Positions 1 through 7,524 of a DNA stretch of 13,334 nucleotides are shown here, piece after piece; position 1 is the first letter of the stretch, and every line of letters begins with the position of its first letter. The notes beneath the pieces were generated by a model. It saw only the letters and a program-made list of their open reading frames with translations, was not told the origin of the DNA and made no database searches. The DNA comes from Candidatus Sumerlaeota bacterium (lineage in GTDB: Bacteria > Sumerlaeota > Sumerlaeia > MVZB01 > JAJFLK01), in assembly GCA_021772735.1 (NCBI GenBank), contig JAJFLK010000112.1:1-13334 (forward strand), read 5' to 3'. Both the position numbers and the translations under genes were made by a program.

Positions 1-1189
1 GCCCACCGAATTCAAGAAAGTGGAAAAGGGGCCACGTCGAGGGCAGAAGATGGTGTGGATGACGAAATACAGCCGAGACCATGATATACGTCAAATCAAG
101 ATCTGCTTCTTGCCGGGCACCTGGAGAAAACTGGTCGAGAAAGATGGGGATAAGATGAGGCAATCCGATGACGAGGGCGAGCAGAACCGTTAGAGCGTAT
201 TTCTTGACGGAGACAAGGCTGCTGAACGCCGCCAGCGACGCCGTGATGAGCAAGAATTGTTGACCTGTATTTACGTGAAGATTGATAGCCATGCCCAGAC
301 ACACACCCGCCCAATAGTAGCGGGCACGAAGCAGACTCAGGGCGCCTAAGAATCCGAACGTCAGAGCAAGGGTTTGTGGAGTGAGAAACGGATAGAGAAA
401 GTCGTTATCGCCGAGCGTGAATGTTCCCCACTGCTTGCCGCGAGTCATCACAAAAGAGACTGCAAAGGAGCCGAGCGAAGTGCAGAGGACCTCCAGCCGA
501 GAACTGAAGACCCGATCGGCGAGAAGGAAATGGATCCAGCCCAAAGCCATCGCGCCGATTGTCCAGAAGAAGAAGAACATGGCAGGGCACCACGACTCGG
601 GTAGACGCGCGAAAAATTTGGAGAACAGGTAGTAACCGTTGACCCCTTCCGAGACGTTCGTATACCAGTCTGTCGCGAGGAACCCGGGGTCGCGATTGCG
701 GCCGATGAGCGAATGGTAGATCACGGAATTGTAGTTGCCGTAGTCGTAATCCATCCTCCAGGCAGCGAAGACCAAAAGAACCGCGGAAAACGCCAGCGCT
801 TGGAGATAAGCTGGTCTTCGAAAAAAAAATGTTCCGGCTAATCCGATTGCGCAGAGTGCCGCATAGACGCGCAGAGCAAGCCACCGGCCCCGCTCTATCT
901 CGTCGCCTTGATCAGCAGGGAGCCAGTGTTCCGGTGTGACGAAGTTCCACAAGGCGAAACCCGCCAGCCCTGTAGTGATGATAGCCACGAAAATTTGAGC
1001 GGGAGGCCACTGGCGAGGAGTAATTCCCAGAATGGGGCCATTATTCTCATTCACTATATTCGACCTGCCTCGGAATTTCGGGCGCGAAGCGCGTCCTCGC
1101 CCGTGGAAGAGCAGAGTGTTCAGTCTTGCGCCGAGGCTCGGACGAACTTTGAAGAACCGAATGAGACTGCGAGCGCCTCTGACGGCCAT
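1..1189 (-). CDS. Partial multi-pass membrane protein, GT-C glycosyltransferase-like, function unknown
   Basis: Reading the minus strand gives one open frame from a TAA at 1259-1261 to the left window edge, so the C-terminus is missing. The product is strongly hydrophobic, with about seven or eight visible membrane segments separated by short loops. The first periplasmic-type loop carries DYDYGNYNSV and, further on, RDPGFLATDWYTN; a later loop reads GDNDFLYPFLTP and the last visible part has RHPHHLLPS. Acidic loops followed by many helices are typical of GT-C glycosyltransferases and related lipid-linked sugar transferases, but no named family is certain. The start is unclear: ATG at 1189 is used here, ATG at 1228 and GTG at 1054 are in the same frame, and the GTG lies closest to the first membrane helix. 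The gene resembles the 7525-9321 product in loop pattern. A truncated RfbH gene on the other strand just upstream suggests a polysaccharide setting. Confidence 0.72.
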   Translation of the reverse strand, partial: MAVRGARSLIRFFKVRPSLGARLNTLLFHGRGRASRPKFRGRSNIVNENNGPILGITPRQWPPAQIFVAIITTGLAGFALWNFVTPEHWLPADQGDEIERGRWLALRVYAALCAIGLAGTFFFRRPAYLQALAFSAVLLVFAAWRMDYDYGNYNSVIYHSLIGRNRDPGFLATDWYTNVSEGVNGYYLFSKFFARLPESWCPAMFFFFWTIGAMALGWIHFLLADRVFSSRLEVLCTSLGSFAVSFVMTRGKQWGTFTLGDNDFLYPFLTPQTLALTFGFLGALSLLRARYYWAGVCLGMAINLHVNTGQQFLLITASLAAFSSLVSVKKYALTVLLALVIGLPHLIPIFLDQFSPGARQEADLDLTYIMVSAVFRHPHHLLPSTWPLFHFLEFGG

Positions 1190-1381
1190 AAGAGGAGATG
1201 TCAAGTTATGATGCGCCCGCCTATACATCGAGCCGATTCGCTTAGATTCTGGACCTGATTAAACCTGCGCTCAATCCATTTCCTGCCGGCAATAACAAAG
1301 CATGATCGCAATTAGCGAGTTATCTTACCTCCAAAGACGAGTCCAGAACCTATATTAGGGTATCGGGCGATCGGTCTTGCC

Positions 1382-1830
1382 CCGTTTCGAGATTGGGGTC
1401 GGGATTGTTATTGCGAGAACGGGAAGAGCAACACGCGCGGCCGTCGTTTCTCGCAGCATGGGAGCCTCCCGCAGGGATACGACCACAAATACGTTTACTC
1501 TCACATCGCTTACAACCTCAAGGTGACCGATATGCAGGCGGCGATTGGATGCGCGCAGCTTGATAAATTGCCGGGCCTCATCGAGGCCCGACGGCGCAAC
1601 TGGGCCACGATGCACAGAGGCTTGAGTCGGCATGCGGCGCATTTGATTCTGCCCGAGGCCACGGCCCAGAGCGAGCCGTCGTGGTTTGGGTTTGTGATCA
1701 CGGTTCGCGAAGGCGCACCATTTTCGCGAAACGACTTAACGGGATACCTCGAGAGCCATCGGGTCGAGACTCGGAATCTCTTCGGCGGCAACCTTCTGCG
1801 TCATCCCTCCTTCGAGCACATTGCCTACAT
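1382..1830 (+). pseudogene. rfbH: Fragment of RfbH-type CDP-sugar 3-dehydrase (DegT/DnrJ/EryC1/StrS fold)
   Basis: This frame encodes a recognisable C-terminal piece of RfbH/DdhC, the PMP-dependent CDP-6-deoxy-hexulose 3-dehydrase of O-antigen deoxysugar synthesis. Visible family landmarks, in order, are FRDWGRDCYC, GYDHKYVYSH, YNLKVTDMQAAIG, AQLDKLPGLIEARRRNW, LPEATAQSEPSWFGF and LFGGNLLRHPSFE. The family is normally about 430-450 residues; only about 150 remain. The N-terminal two thirds, with the cofactor-binding region, is absent: upstream of residue PFRDWG the sequence stops resembling the family and a TAG lies at 1313-1315. Similarity also ends near 1830, before the normal tail. The frame itself stays open to 2029, running into the 3' end of the opposite-strand PQQ gene, but the part after 1830 is not RfbH. 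I infer a dead remnant left by deletion or rearrangement, with no internal frameshift yet, which suggests a fairly recent event. Confidence 0.8.
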
Positions 1831-1920
1831 GCTGGAAACCTTCGACGCGTTTTTCTCCAGCTATTTAAGGCGCGCGATGGCTCTCACGCGCAACATCAGG
1901 ATGATAGTGGCGCCCTCCGG

Positions 1921-4053
1921 CTACAATGAGAATACCCAGATGCTCGCGCCTCCTCCACGCCTGTTCGCGTCGGGATCGGCCAGGCTGAAGGAAGTTCCGT
2001 GGTATTGGCTCAGCATGGCGCCGACATGAAGGTTGCTGATTCCCACGACGACCGCGACGTATTGCACGTCGTCGACGCTGTATGTCACGAGGCCCGAGCT
2101 GGGCGCATCATCGAGTTTGGCCTGCCACAGGAGCTCACCGGTCGTGTCATCAAACGCCTTTAGCGAAGGCTCCAGATCGCCGGAGAAGAGCACGCCCCCG
2201 GCTGTTGCCAATAGGCCTGTCGATAGCGGAGCGGCCTGATCGTGGGACCACGCCAGTTTCTGATTTACGACGTCAACGGCCTGCAATCGGGCCAACGTTC
2301 CGTCGCTCGCATCCGGGTGCTCTGCTCCCGTAATCCCGATCCCTGAAGTCAAGAGTCGGAACCCCTCGGGGCCCAGAAGCATGCACCACTCGGTGATGGG
2401 CACGTAGACGAGATTGGTCTCGGGGCTGAACGAAGTCGGCGGCCAGCATCGGGCGCCCGAGGCGTTTGGGCAGACCACGCAGGGTCGATCCACGTCGGGC
2501 ATTTTTTCGGGATCGATCGTTTTGGCGCCGGTCACCGGGTCGATCGCGGTGATCACGTTCTGCGTTCCGGTATCGACCGAGAACAGATACTCACCCGTCG
2601 CGGCATCCAGCGCATCGAGGATAGCCATTTTCCCGATGTTCATGACGACCTTGCGCGTCTTGCCGTTGACAGACACGTTTGCGATCTGGCGCTCGAAGGC
2701 CCAGTCCAGATCCCATTGATCGTTTGCCATGTGTTGATAGTACCAGACGAGTTCGCCGGAATCGGCGTCGATGGCCACGGTGCAGTTCGTGAAGAGCGCG
2801 GCGTTGGAGACGCCCTCCTTATTGATTGAATGCAGGAGAGGGCCGGTATCGTAGGTCGGAGCAATGCCGTAGTAGATCAGGTTCAATTCGGGATCATAGG
2901 TACCCTGATGCCAGACCGATCCGCCACTGCGTTTGTCGATCGGCAGGTCGTTCCAGGTCTCACCCCCCGGTTCGCCCGGCCGCGCGATGGAGTTGAAGCG
3001 CCAGGCCTCCTCGCCGGTCTCGATATCCACGGCGAGGATGAATCCGCCTCTGGGGGCAAAGCTTCCTGTGATCCCCTGGAGCACGTTTTTCCCGACGACC
3101 AGCGGCGAGCTTCTCAACTGCCATCCGCCCAACCCGCCCGTCGATGATTCCGTTGTGACGGTGTGATCCCAGATCAACTCGCCGGTCTTCGCGTTCAGTG
3201 CGATCAGGTGCATGTTCGAGGTCGGCACGAAGACTTTATCGCCCTGTAGCGCGAGCCCCAGCTTCGAGCTGGATCGACGCGCGTCCTCGTATTGATACTT
3301 CCAAAGCACGTTCCCATTGGTGGCATCCAGGGCGAGCACGGTATCGGGGAAGGTATGCACGAACATCACGCCGGCGTGAACAAGCGGCGTCGCCATGCTT
3401 GAGCCTGAACGCAGAGGCGCCCGCCATGCCGGGGCGAGGTCGCCGATGTTCTCTTTATTGATTCGCGTCAGCGGACTGAAACTTTGGCCGTCCGAACTCC
3501 GCCCCCATTGCAGCCAGTCGTTGGGCGAAGGGTTCTCAAGCATCTCATCCGTCACGGCTGGAAGGTTCTTGAGCAGCGCCGTCTGCTCGGCCGATGCAGC
3601 GACGGGGACATATGGATCGAATTCCATCCCCTCGCCGCGGGGGATCTTGATTTTGGCGAGCCGGGACATGCCCGAGGGCAATTCAACCTCGCCTGCCGGG
3701 AAGTCATTGGACGCCAGGATGTAAGCCAGAATGTTGGTGTAGGCTTCGTCGCTTAAGGGGCCAGGTTCGGCGGCGGACTCCGGAGGCATGCGGTGCAGAT
3801 GGAACGAGAGAAATTCGGCGGACTTGCCGCGCCACATCTGATTGAAGCGATCTCCAACGAGACCGGGCGAAAGATGGATGCCTTCGAGCCGGTCGCCGTG
3901 ACACGATGCGCAACTTTCCCGATAAGCCTGTCTTCCGGCGCCGGCCTGGGCTTTTGTGAATTCCGGCGTTTTCTCGCCGGCGGGGGTCGCAACCCTCGTC
4001 ATGCCAGGGAAGATGAGGATGGCAACAAGCGCACACATTCTAAGGGTGTTCAT
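1921..4053 (-). CDS. PQQ-dependent dehydrogenase with N-terminal cytochrome c domain
   Basis: The 710-residue product begins with a Sec signal peptide (about residues 1-25, ending near ATPA). A class I cytochrome c domain follows (about 35-118), with heme motif CASCH at 48-52 and M89 as candidate sixth ligand. From about 178 to the end runs an eight-bladed quinoprotein propeller with repeated blade motifs such as ALDATNGNVLWKY, ALNAKTGELIWD and AFDDTTGELLWQ. W381, the GTYDP motif and WDLD (447-450, D448 the probable catalytic base) match the methanol/ethanol-type PQQ enzymes. It should oxidise an alcohol or sugar in the periplasm and pass electrons to its own heme. By eye, the calcium-binding Glu of methanol dehydrogenase is Ser (GSFAPRG), the metal-binding Asn region reads GIAPT, and the vicinal Cys-Cys pair is absent, so this is a divergent subgroup of unknown substrate. 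It is monocistronic; no PQQ biosynthesis genes are nearby. Confidence 0.92.
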   Translation of the reverse strand: MNTLRMCALVAILIFPGMTRVATPAGEKTPEFTKAQAGAGRQAYRESCASCHGDRLEGIHLSPGLVGDRFNQMWRGKSAEFLSFHLHRMPPESAAEPGPLSDEAYTNILAYILASNDFPAGEVELPSGMSRLAKIKIPRGEGMEFDPYVPVAASAEQTALLKNLPAVTDEMLENPSPNDWLQWGRSSDGQSFSPLTRINKENIGDLAPAWRAPLRSGSSMATPLVHAGVMFVHTFPDTVLALDATNGNVLWKYQYEDARRSSSKLGLALQGDKVFVPTSNMHLIALNAKTGELIWDHTVTTESSTGGLGGWQLRSSPLVVGKNVLQGITGSFAPRGGFILAVDIETGEEAWRFNSIARPGEPGGETWNDLPIDKRSGGSVWHQGTYDPELNLIYYGIAPTYDTGPLLHSINKEGVSNAALFTNCTVAIDADSGELVWYYQHMANDQWDLDWAFERQIANVSVNGKTRKVVMNIGKMAILDALDAATGEYLFSVDTGTQNVITAIDPVTGAKTIDPEKMPDVDRPCVVCPNASGARCWPPTSFSPETNLVYVPITEWCMLLGPEGFRLLTSGIGITGAEHPDASDGTLARLQAVDVVNQKLAWSHDQAAPLSTGLLATAGGVLFSGDLEPSLKAFDDTTGELLWQAKLDDAPSSGLVTYSVDDVQYVAVVVGISNLHVGAMLSQYHGTSFSLADPDANRRGGGASIWVFSL

Positions 4054-4391
4054 GACGTTTCCAATTCTCTGAGAATTTCCGATTAGACACAGCTTCTTCG
4101 TTTCGGGCTTCTACCGTGGGGGATTGTGCCGATTTTGCGTGTGAAATTCGACGCGTTTTTTGCGCAACGACGCGCTCGCGTCGATCGACCGATTCTTCGG
4201 TGAAGGCACGGCGTGGACGACCGCCGTCCCGCTCGACGCCCCGCTGGCAGGTGCGCTCTCCTGGCAGCTTTACGAATAGGCAGCTCGCGCCGTCAGCGCT
4301 TTCCGCCTGCGGGCGCCTGCCCGCCGGTGTGGGTGAGACCACCGCCGAGACCCGCGTGAGCGACGGGTCGGTCAAGAAAAGATGTTTGAAA

Positions 4392-4410
4392 TTACATGAT
4401 AATCATGTAA
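4392..4410. promoter_or_regulatory. Perfect 19-bp palindrome, probable operator overlapping a -10 element
   Basis: TTACATGATAATCATGTAA is two 9-base inverted arms with one central A, standing out as AT-rich in GC-rich surroundings. It contains GATAAT (4398-4403), five of six bases of a sigma-70 -10 box; no good -35 box is visible at 17 bases, though TTGAAA lies at 4386-4391. The symmetry fits a homodimeric HTH repressor, and the HTH gene of the same operon is the obvious candidate. Binding and autoregulation are inferred. Confidence 0.6.
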
Positions 4411-4439
4411 ACCTCCATGCATTACGGTGATTTGGAGGT
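4411..4439 (+). promoter_or_regulatory. Leader hairpin that pairs with the Shine-Dalgarno of the membrane gene
   Basis: ACCTCCA (4411-4417) is the exact complement of TGGAGGT (4433-4439), which contains the GGAGG ribosome-binding site five bases before ATG 4444. The stem is 7 bp with a 15-base loop. If transcription starts just after the palindrome, this hairpin would be at the extreme 5' end of the mRNA and would mask the ribosome-binding site. The pairing is visible; a regulatory role is inferred. Confidence 0.45.
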
Positions 4440-4443
4440 CGCT

Positions 4444-4998
4444 ATGTTTGTGAATTTGCCCGAAACGGAATTGGAAAAGATCCGAAAATGCTCGGCCTTA
4501 CTGGGATGGATCGGATGGGGCTTAATTGGATTGGCAGCCCTCGATGTCGTCTCGTCCATCGGGATATGTCTCGCGGGGAAGGTGTCCCCCGAAATGCTCT
4601 TGTCGAGTTTTTCGGCGATGACCTTCAAAGAACTCCTCCCGGGCCTGCTCGTTCTGCTGGCCGCGCAATTTGGTCGATACCTTTTCGGGCTTGACGCCCG
4701 CCCGCGCTGGTTGCTCAAGCGGGGGACCTTTATTCTGTGTGCGGCCGGGGTCGCGTATATCTACATGCTCTACGATGCCATAAGCCACATGCCTGGACTA
4801 TTTCAAACTTCCGAAGGTCAGAGTCTATTTGTCGAAGGCCAGATCCTTGAGGCCCTTGGGTGGATCATAATGATCTTCGTGTCGGCAGTTGTGCCCAACG
4901 TGCTCTTTTTCGCCTCAAAGTTCGTGATCGCCTTTGTTCTGGCTTACACGCTGCGGTGGGTGCTGCCGTTGATCGACGAAGCCAGGATGACAGCATAA
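4444..4998 (+). CDS. Small four-helix membrane protein, DUF2975-like
   Basis: The 184-residue product has four hydrophobic segments (roughly residues 18-46, 63-83, 93-113 and 136-176, the last possibly two helices) and a short charged tail ending DEARMTA. ATG 4444 is preferred over in-frame ATG 4417 because GGAGG lies five bases upstream of it and the nine extra residues are not needed. Size, helix layout, the acidic tail and the immediately following YozG-like HTH gene match the DUF2975/HTH gene pairs such as Bacillus YoaS-YozG. The family call rests mainly on this layout rather than on a sharp motif. Biochemical function is unknown for the family. I infer a membrane partner that senses a signal or holds the HTH protein at the membrane. 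The stop is 11 bases before the HTH start, so the two are co-transcribed. Confidence 0.75.
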   Translation: MFVNLPETELEKIRKCSALLGWIGWGLIGLAALDVVSSIGICLAGKVSPEMLLSSFSAMTFKELLPGLLVLLAAQFGRYLFGLDARPRWLLKRGTFILCAAGVAYIYMLYDAISHMPGLFQTSEGQSLFVEGQILEALGWIIMIFVSAVVPNVLFFASKFVIAFVLAYTLRWVLPLIDEARMTA

Positions 4999-5009
4999 GG
5001 GGGCGAGCC

Positions 5010-5237
5010 ATGATCAGAATCAAACTAGGCCATGTGTTGCTCGATCGCGGGATGACTTTAACCCGGCTCTCGGAGAAAACGGGAATCGCGCTGAACAATC
5101 TCTCGATCATGAAGACCAACAAGGCGAAAGCCATTCGATTATCCACGCTCAATCTTATTTGCCGAGAGACCGGCGCCACTCCGGGCGAACTGCTCGAATT
5201 CGTTCCGGAGGATGAGGCGGACCGAAAACCCTTTTGA
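5010..5237 (+). CDS. YozG-like Cro/CI-type HTH transcriptional regulator
   Basis: This 75-residue protein is almost entirely one helix-turn-helix domain: LTRLSEKTGIALNNLSIMK (about residues 17-35) is the HTH core, followed by the NKAKAIRLSTLNLIC segment and the ATPGELLEFVPEDE tail, typical of the small HTH_26/YozG group. There is no sensor or dimerisation domain. A GGGGG run eight bases ahead of ATG 5010 acts as the ribosome-binding site. It follows the membrane-protein gene by 11 bases in the same operon. Proteins of this type are usually repressors of their own operon; the palindrome at 4392-4410 is the likely target. Control by the neighbouring membrane protein is inferred from the conserved pairing, not shown by the sequence. 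Confidence 0.88.
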   Translation: MIRIKLGHVLLDRGMTLTRLSEKTGIALNNLSIMKTNKAKAIRLSTLNLICRETGATPGELLEFVPEDEADRKPF

Positions 5238-5484
5238 CTCCACACAACCTCTTATCTCCTGAACTTTCGGTCCGGCTACACCAGTGTGGGAACTCGATTT
5301 TCCCCCTCGGTTTGGAGCACGATGCTCAGGCGGATCTGGCTGGGACAACGCATTGTGCGAACGTCATGAAGCTCGGGCGTAGATCGCGCAATTAGTGGGG
5401 TTCGATCTTCCGGCGCCAAGAGCCGGCTCGTTCGAGCTGTTCAGCGCCCAGACCGTATTCCCTTGCGCTTTGAATCCGAGCCTC

Positions 5485-5490
5485 TAGTAT
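5485..5490 (+). promoter_or_regulatory. Candidate -10 box of the hflKC operon
   Basis: TAGTAT (5485-5490) lies 16 bases downstream of TTGCGC (5463-5468), each four of six bases from sigma-70 consensus. It would give a leader of about 25 bases before ATG 5519. The matches are weak and chance is possible. The rest of 5238-5518 shows only small 5-bp hairpins and no gene. Confidence 0.3.
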
Positions 5491-5518
5491 CCACCTCGTA
5501 TAGGATCTAGAAGAGCCG

Positions 5519-6502
5519 ATGGTAAACCTACCCGCACCGACAGAGGTCACAATGCCGCGAGTTCGCGTGGGCGGGGTCATTGGCCTGTTCGCGCTGTTCA
5601 TTGTGATCGTCGGGTTGCGGACGGCCTTATTTACGGTCTCTCCGCGAGAGCAGGGCGTGGTCCTTCGATTCGGCAAATTCACGGGAAAGATCGCCGAGCC
5701 GGGTTTAAACGTGAAGGTTCCGTTCGGTATCGATCGTGTGGAGAAGGTCGCCGTCGAGACACAAAACAAAGAGGAATTCGGCTTTCGGACAGTCAGCGCC
5801 GGGGTTCGGACACAATATGCCAACACTAATCAACTGAATGTCTCTCTCATGGTGACCGGCGACCTGAATGCCGCCGTTGTTGAGTGGATCGTTCAGTATC
5901 AAGTCGGCAATCCAACCGACTATCTGTTCAATGTGCGTCAGCCAATCGACACGCTTCGCGATGCCGCCGAATCGATTTTGCGCGAGGTCGTGGGCGACCG
6001 GACGATCGACGAGGTATTGACGATCGGCCGCCAGGATATCGAGGTGACGGCACTCACCGAGCTTCAGGATCTCATGAATCGGTATCAGATGGGCATCAGC
6101 ATCGAGCAAGTGGTCTTGCAGGACGTTAACCCCCCAGACGCGGTCAAGGCGTCGTTCAACGCCGTCAACCAATCGCAGCAGGAGAAAGAAAAGCTCATCA
6201 ACCAGGCTCGTGCCGAATACAACAAGGTCGTCCCCAGGGCGCGCGGCGAAGCCCAGCAGGGCATTCAGGAAGCCGAGGGTTATGCCACGGAGCGGGTCAA
6301 TCAGGCCGAGGGCGATGTGGCTCGGTTCAACGCGATGTATGCCGAATATACGAAGGCTCCCGAAGTCACCCGGCGCAGGATTTATCTGGAGACCATGAGC
6401 AAGGTCATCCCGAAGCTGGGCAGCAAGATTGTCATCGACGACGACGTGCAGGGAATTCTCCCCCATCTGCAACTTCCGACGCAGGAGGCGCCCAAGCGAT
6501 GA
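5519..6502 (+). CDS. hflK: HflK, membrane SPFH/band 7 subunit of the FtsH regulator
   Basis: The 327-residue protein has one N-terminal membrane helix (about 18-38) followed by an SPFH/band 7 domain beginning FTVSPREQGVVLRFGKF, with the typical EPGLNVKVPFGIDRVEKV stretch. A long Ala/Glu/Gln-rich coiled coil (EKEKLINQARAEYNKV onward) leads to the C-terminal region. HflK with HflC forms the large membrane-anchored cage that encloses and restrains the FtsH protease; most of the protein faces the periplasm. It is shorter than E. coli HflK because the Gly-rich cytoplasmic N-terminus is missing. ATG 5519 is used; in-frame ATG 5552 has a better ribosome-binding site (GAGG, 5 bases spacing) and would remove only 11 residues. 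It overlaps hflC by four bases (ATGA), indicating translational coupling. No ftsH gene is in the window. Confidence 0.93.
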   Translation: MVNLPAPTEVTMPRVRVGGVIGLFALFIVIVGLRTALFTVSPREQGVVLRFGKFTGKIAEPGLNVKVPFGIDRVEKVAVETQNKEEFGFRTVSAGVRTQYANTNQLNVSLMVTGDLNAAVVEWIVQYQVGNPTDYLFNVRQPIDTLRDAAESILREVVGDRTIDEVLTIGRQDIEVTALTELQDLMNRYQMGISIEQVVLQDVNPPDAVKASFNAVNQSQQEKEKLINQARAEYNKVVPRARGEAQQGIQEAEGYATERVNQAEGDVARFNAMYAEYTKAPEVTRRRIYLETMSKVIPKLGSKIVIDDDVQGILPHLQLPTQEAPKR

Positions 6503-7473
6503 AGCCGGCCTCTGCAGTATTTGGAATCCTCGTCTTCGCGGGCATCATCGTCCTGAGCGGCGCGTTTTATACCGTTCATGAAACCGAGCAGGTGGTCGTC
6601 ACGCAGTTTGGCGCGCCGGTCGGCAATTCGGTCACCGATGCGGGGCTTCACTTCAAGGTCCCGTTCATCCAGAGCGTGAACCGCATTGAGAAGCGGGTCT
6701 TGGAATGGGACGGCGACCCCAACCAGATCCCGACGAAAGATAAGCTATTCATTTCGGTCGATACCTATGGGCGCTGGCGGATTGCTGATCCTCTGCTTTA
6801 TTTCCAGCGTTGTAAGACCGAAGCATCTGCTCAATCCAAGCTCGATGACGTTCTGGACGGCGAGACGCGCAACGCGATCGCGCGGCACGAGTTACTTGAG
6901 ATCATACGCACGAGCAATCGTGAACCGGTACTCGACGACAAACTGGCTGAAGCGGCCGGCGCCGGCTCTTCGATCGGCACGTTGGACCCGATCTCCGTCG
7001 GCCGGGTAAAGATCGCCCAGGAGATCCTCAAGAAATCACAGGTGCGCGTCTCCGATCTGGGGATCGAGCTGCTCGATATTCGATTCAAGCGCATCAATTA
7101 CAATCCGGACGTGCAGGAGAAGATTTACGAGCGGATGATAAGCGAGCGCTTGCAGATCGCCGACAAATTCCGCTCCGAGGGCCAGGGCGAGGCCGCGCGC
7201 ATCCTGGGCGAAAAACAGCGAGAGCTGCTGCGGATCAACTCCGAAGCCTATCGAACCATCGAGGAGATCAAGGGCCGCGCCGACGCACGCGCGACGGAGA
7301 TCTATACCTCTGCCTATAATCAGGGCGAAGAGGCCTACGAGTTCTACGAGTTCCAGAAAACCATGGAAACATATATCGGGACGCTCGATCGAAGCACCAT
7401 GCTCATCTTGTCGACGAGTTCAGATTTCTTCAAATTCCTAAAAGGGATCGATCCGGACGCCGAGGACGAATAG
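6499..7473 (+). CDS. hflC: HflC, partner subunit of HflK
   Basis: The 324-residue protein starts with one membrane helix (about residues 6-24) and a band 7 domain opening FYTVHETEQVVVTQFG and continuing through GLHFKVPFIQSVNRIEKRVL. The classic HflC blocks follow: YGRWRIADPLLYFQ, the LGIELLDIRFKRINY strand, ERMISERLQIADKFRSEGQG, and the coiled coil EAARILGEKQRELLRINSEA. The tail MLILSTSSDFFKFL matches the family end. It assembles with HflK in the cytoplasmic membrane to control FtsH. The start codon overlaps the hflK stop. Only about 50 bases separate its stop from that of the convergent gene at 7525, and no strong terminator with a T-run is seen there. Confidence 0.94.
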   Translation: MKPASAVFGILVFAGIIVLSGAFYTVHETEQVVVTQFGAPVGNSVTDAGLHFKVPFIQSVNRIEKRVLEWDGDPNQIPTKDKLFISVDTYGRWRIADPLLYFQRCKTEASAQSKLDDVLDGETRNAIARHELLEIIRTSNREPVLDDKLAEAAGAGSSIGTLDPISVGRVKIAQEILKKSQVRVSDLGIELLDIRFKRINYNPDVQEKIYERMISERLQIADKFRSEGQGEAARILGEKQRELLRINSEAYRTIEEIKGRADARATEIYTSAYNQGEEAYEFYEFQKTMETYIGTLDRSTMLILSTSSDFFKFLKGIDPDAEDE

Positions 7474-7524
7474 GCAAAGGACGCTTGATCCGGCCGGTTC
7501 GTTCGCCTCGCGTGTCTGCCGGGG

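Larger units (their letters stand above)
4054..4443. other. Divergent intergenic region between PQQ dehydrogenase and the DUF2975-like operon
   Basis: About 390 bases separate the two divergent starts. The short open frames here (for example 4116-4430 plus and 4040-4375 minus) have Arg/Ser/Pro-rich translations with no recognisable motif and I treat them as chance. The left two thirds is GC-rich and shows nothing I can name. The last 60 bases are AT-rich and hold the operator-like palindrome and leader hairpin annotated separately. Confidence 0.6.

Noticed and set aside
405..1258. Open frames 405-884 (minus, other frame) and 908-1258 (plus)
   Set aside because: They overlap the hydrophobic minus-strand frame with eight helices; their translations are Arg-rich with no domain, as expected of shadow frames.
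1831..2029. Continuation of the RfbH frame as a longer protein
   Set aside because: Residues after about 1830 do not resemble the family and the last 100 bases are antisense to the conserved end of the PQQ gene.
4040..4430. Two overlapping open frames in the 4054-4443 intergenic region
   Set aside because: Both translations are Arg/Ser/Pro-rich, lack ribosome-binding sites and motifs, and overlap each other on opposite strands.
5238..5518. Small inverted repeats such as GAGCA-CGA-TGCTC and CCGGC-GCCAAGA-GCCGG, considered as a regulatory RNA
   Set aside because: Stems are only 5 bp and frequent by chance in GC-rich DNA; no promoter plus terminator pairing supports an RNA gene.
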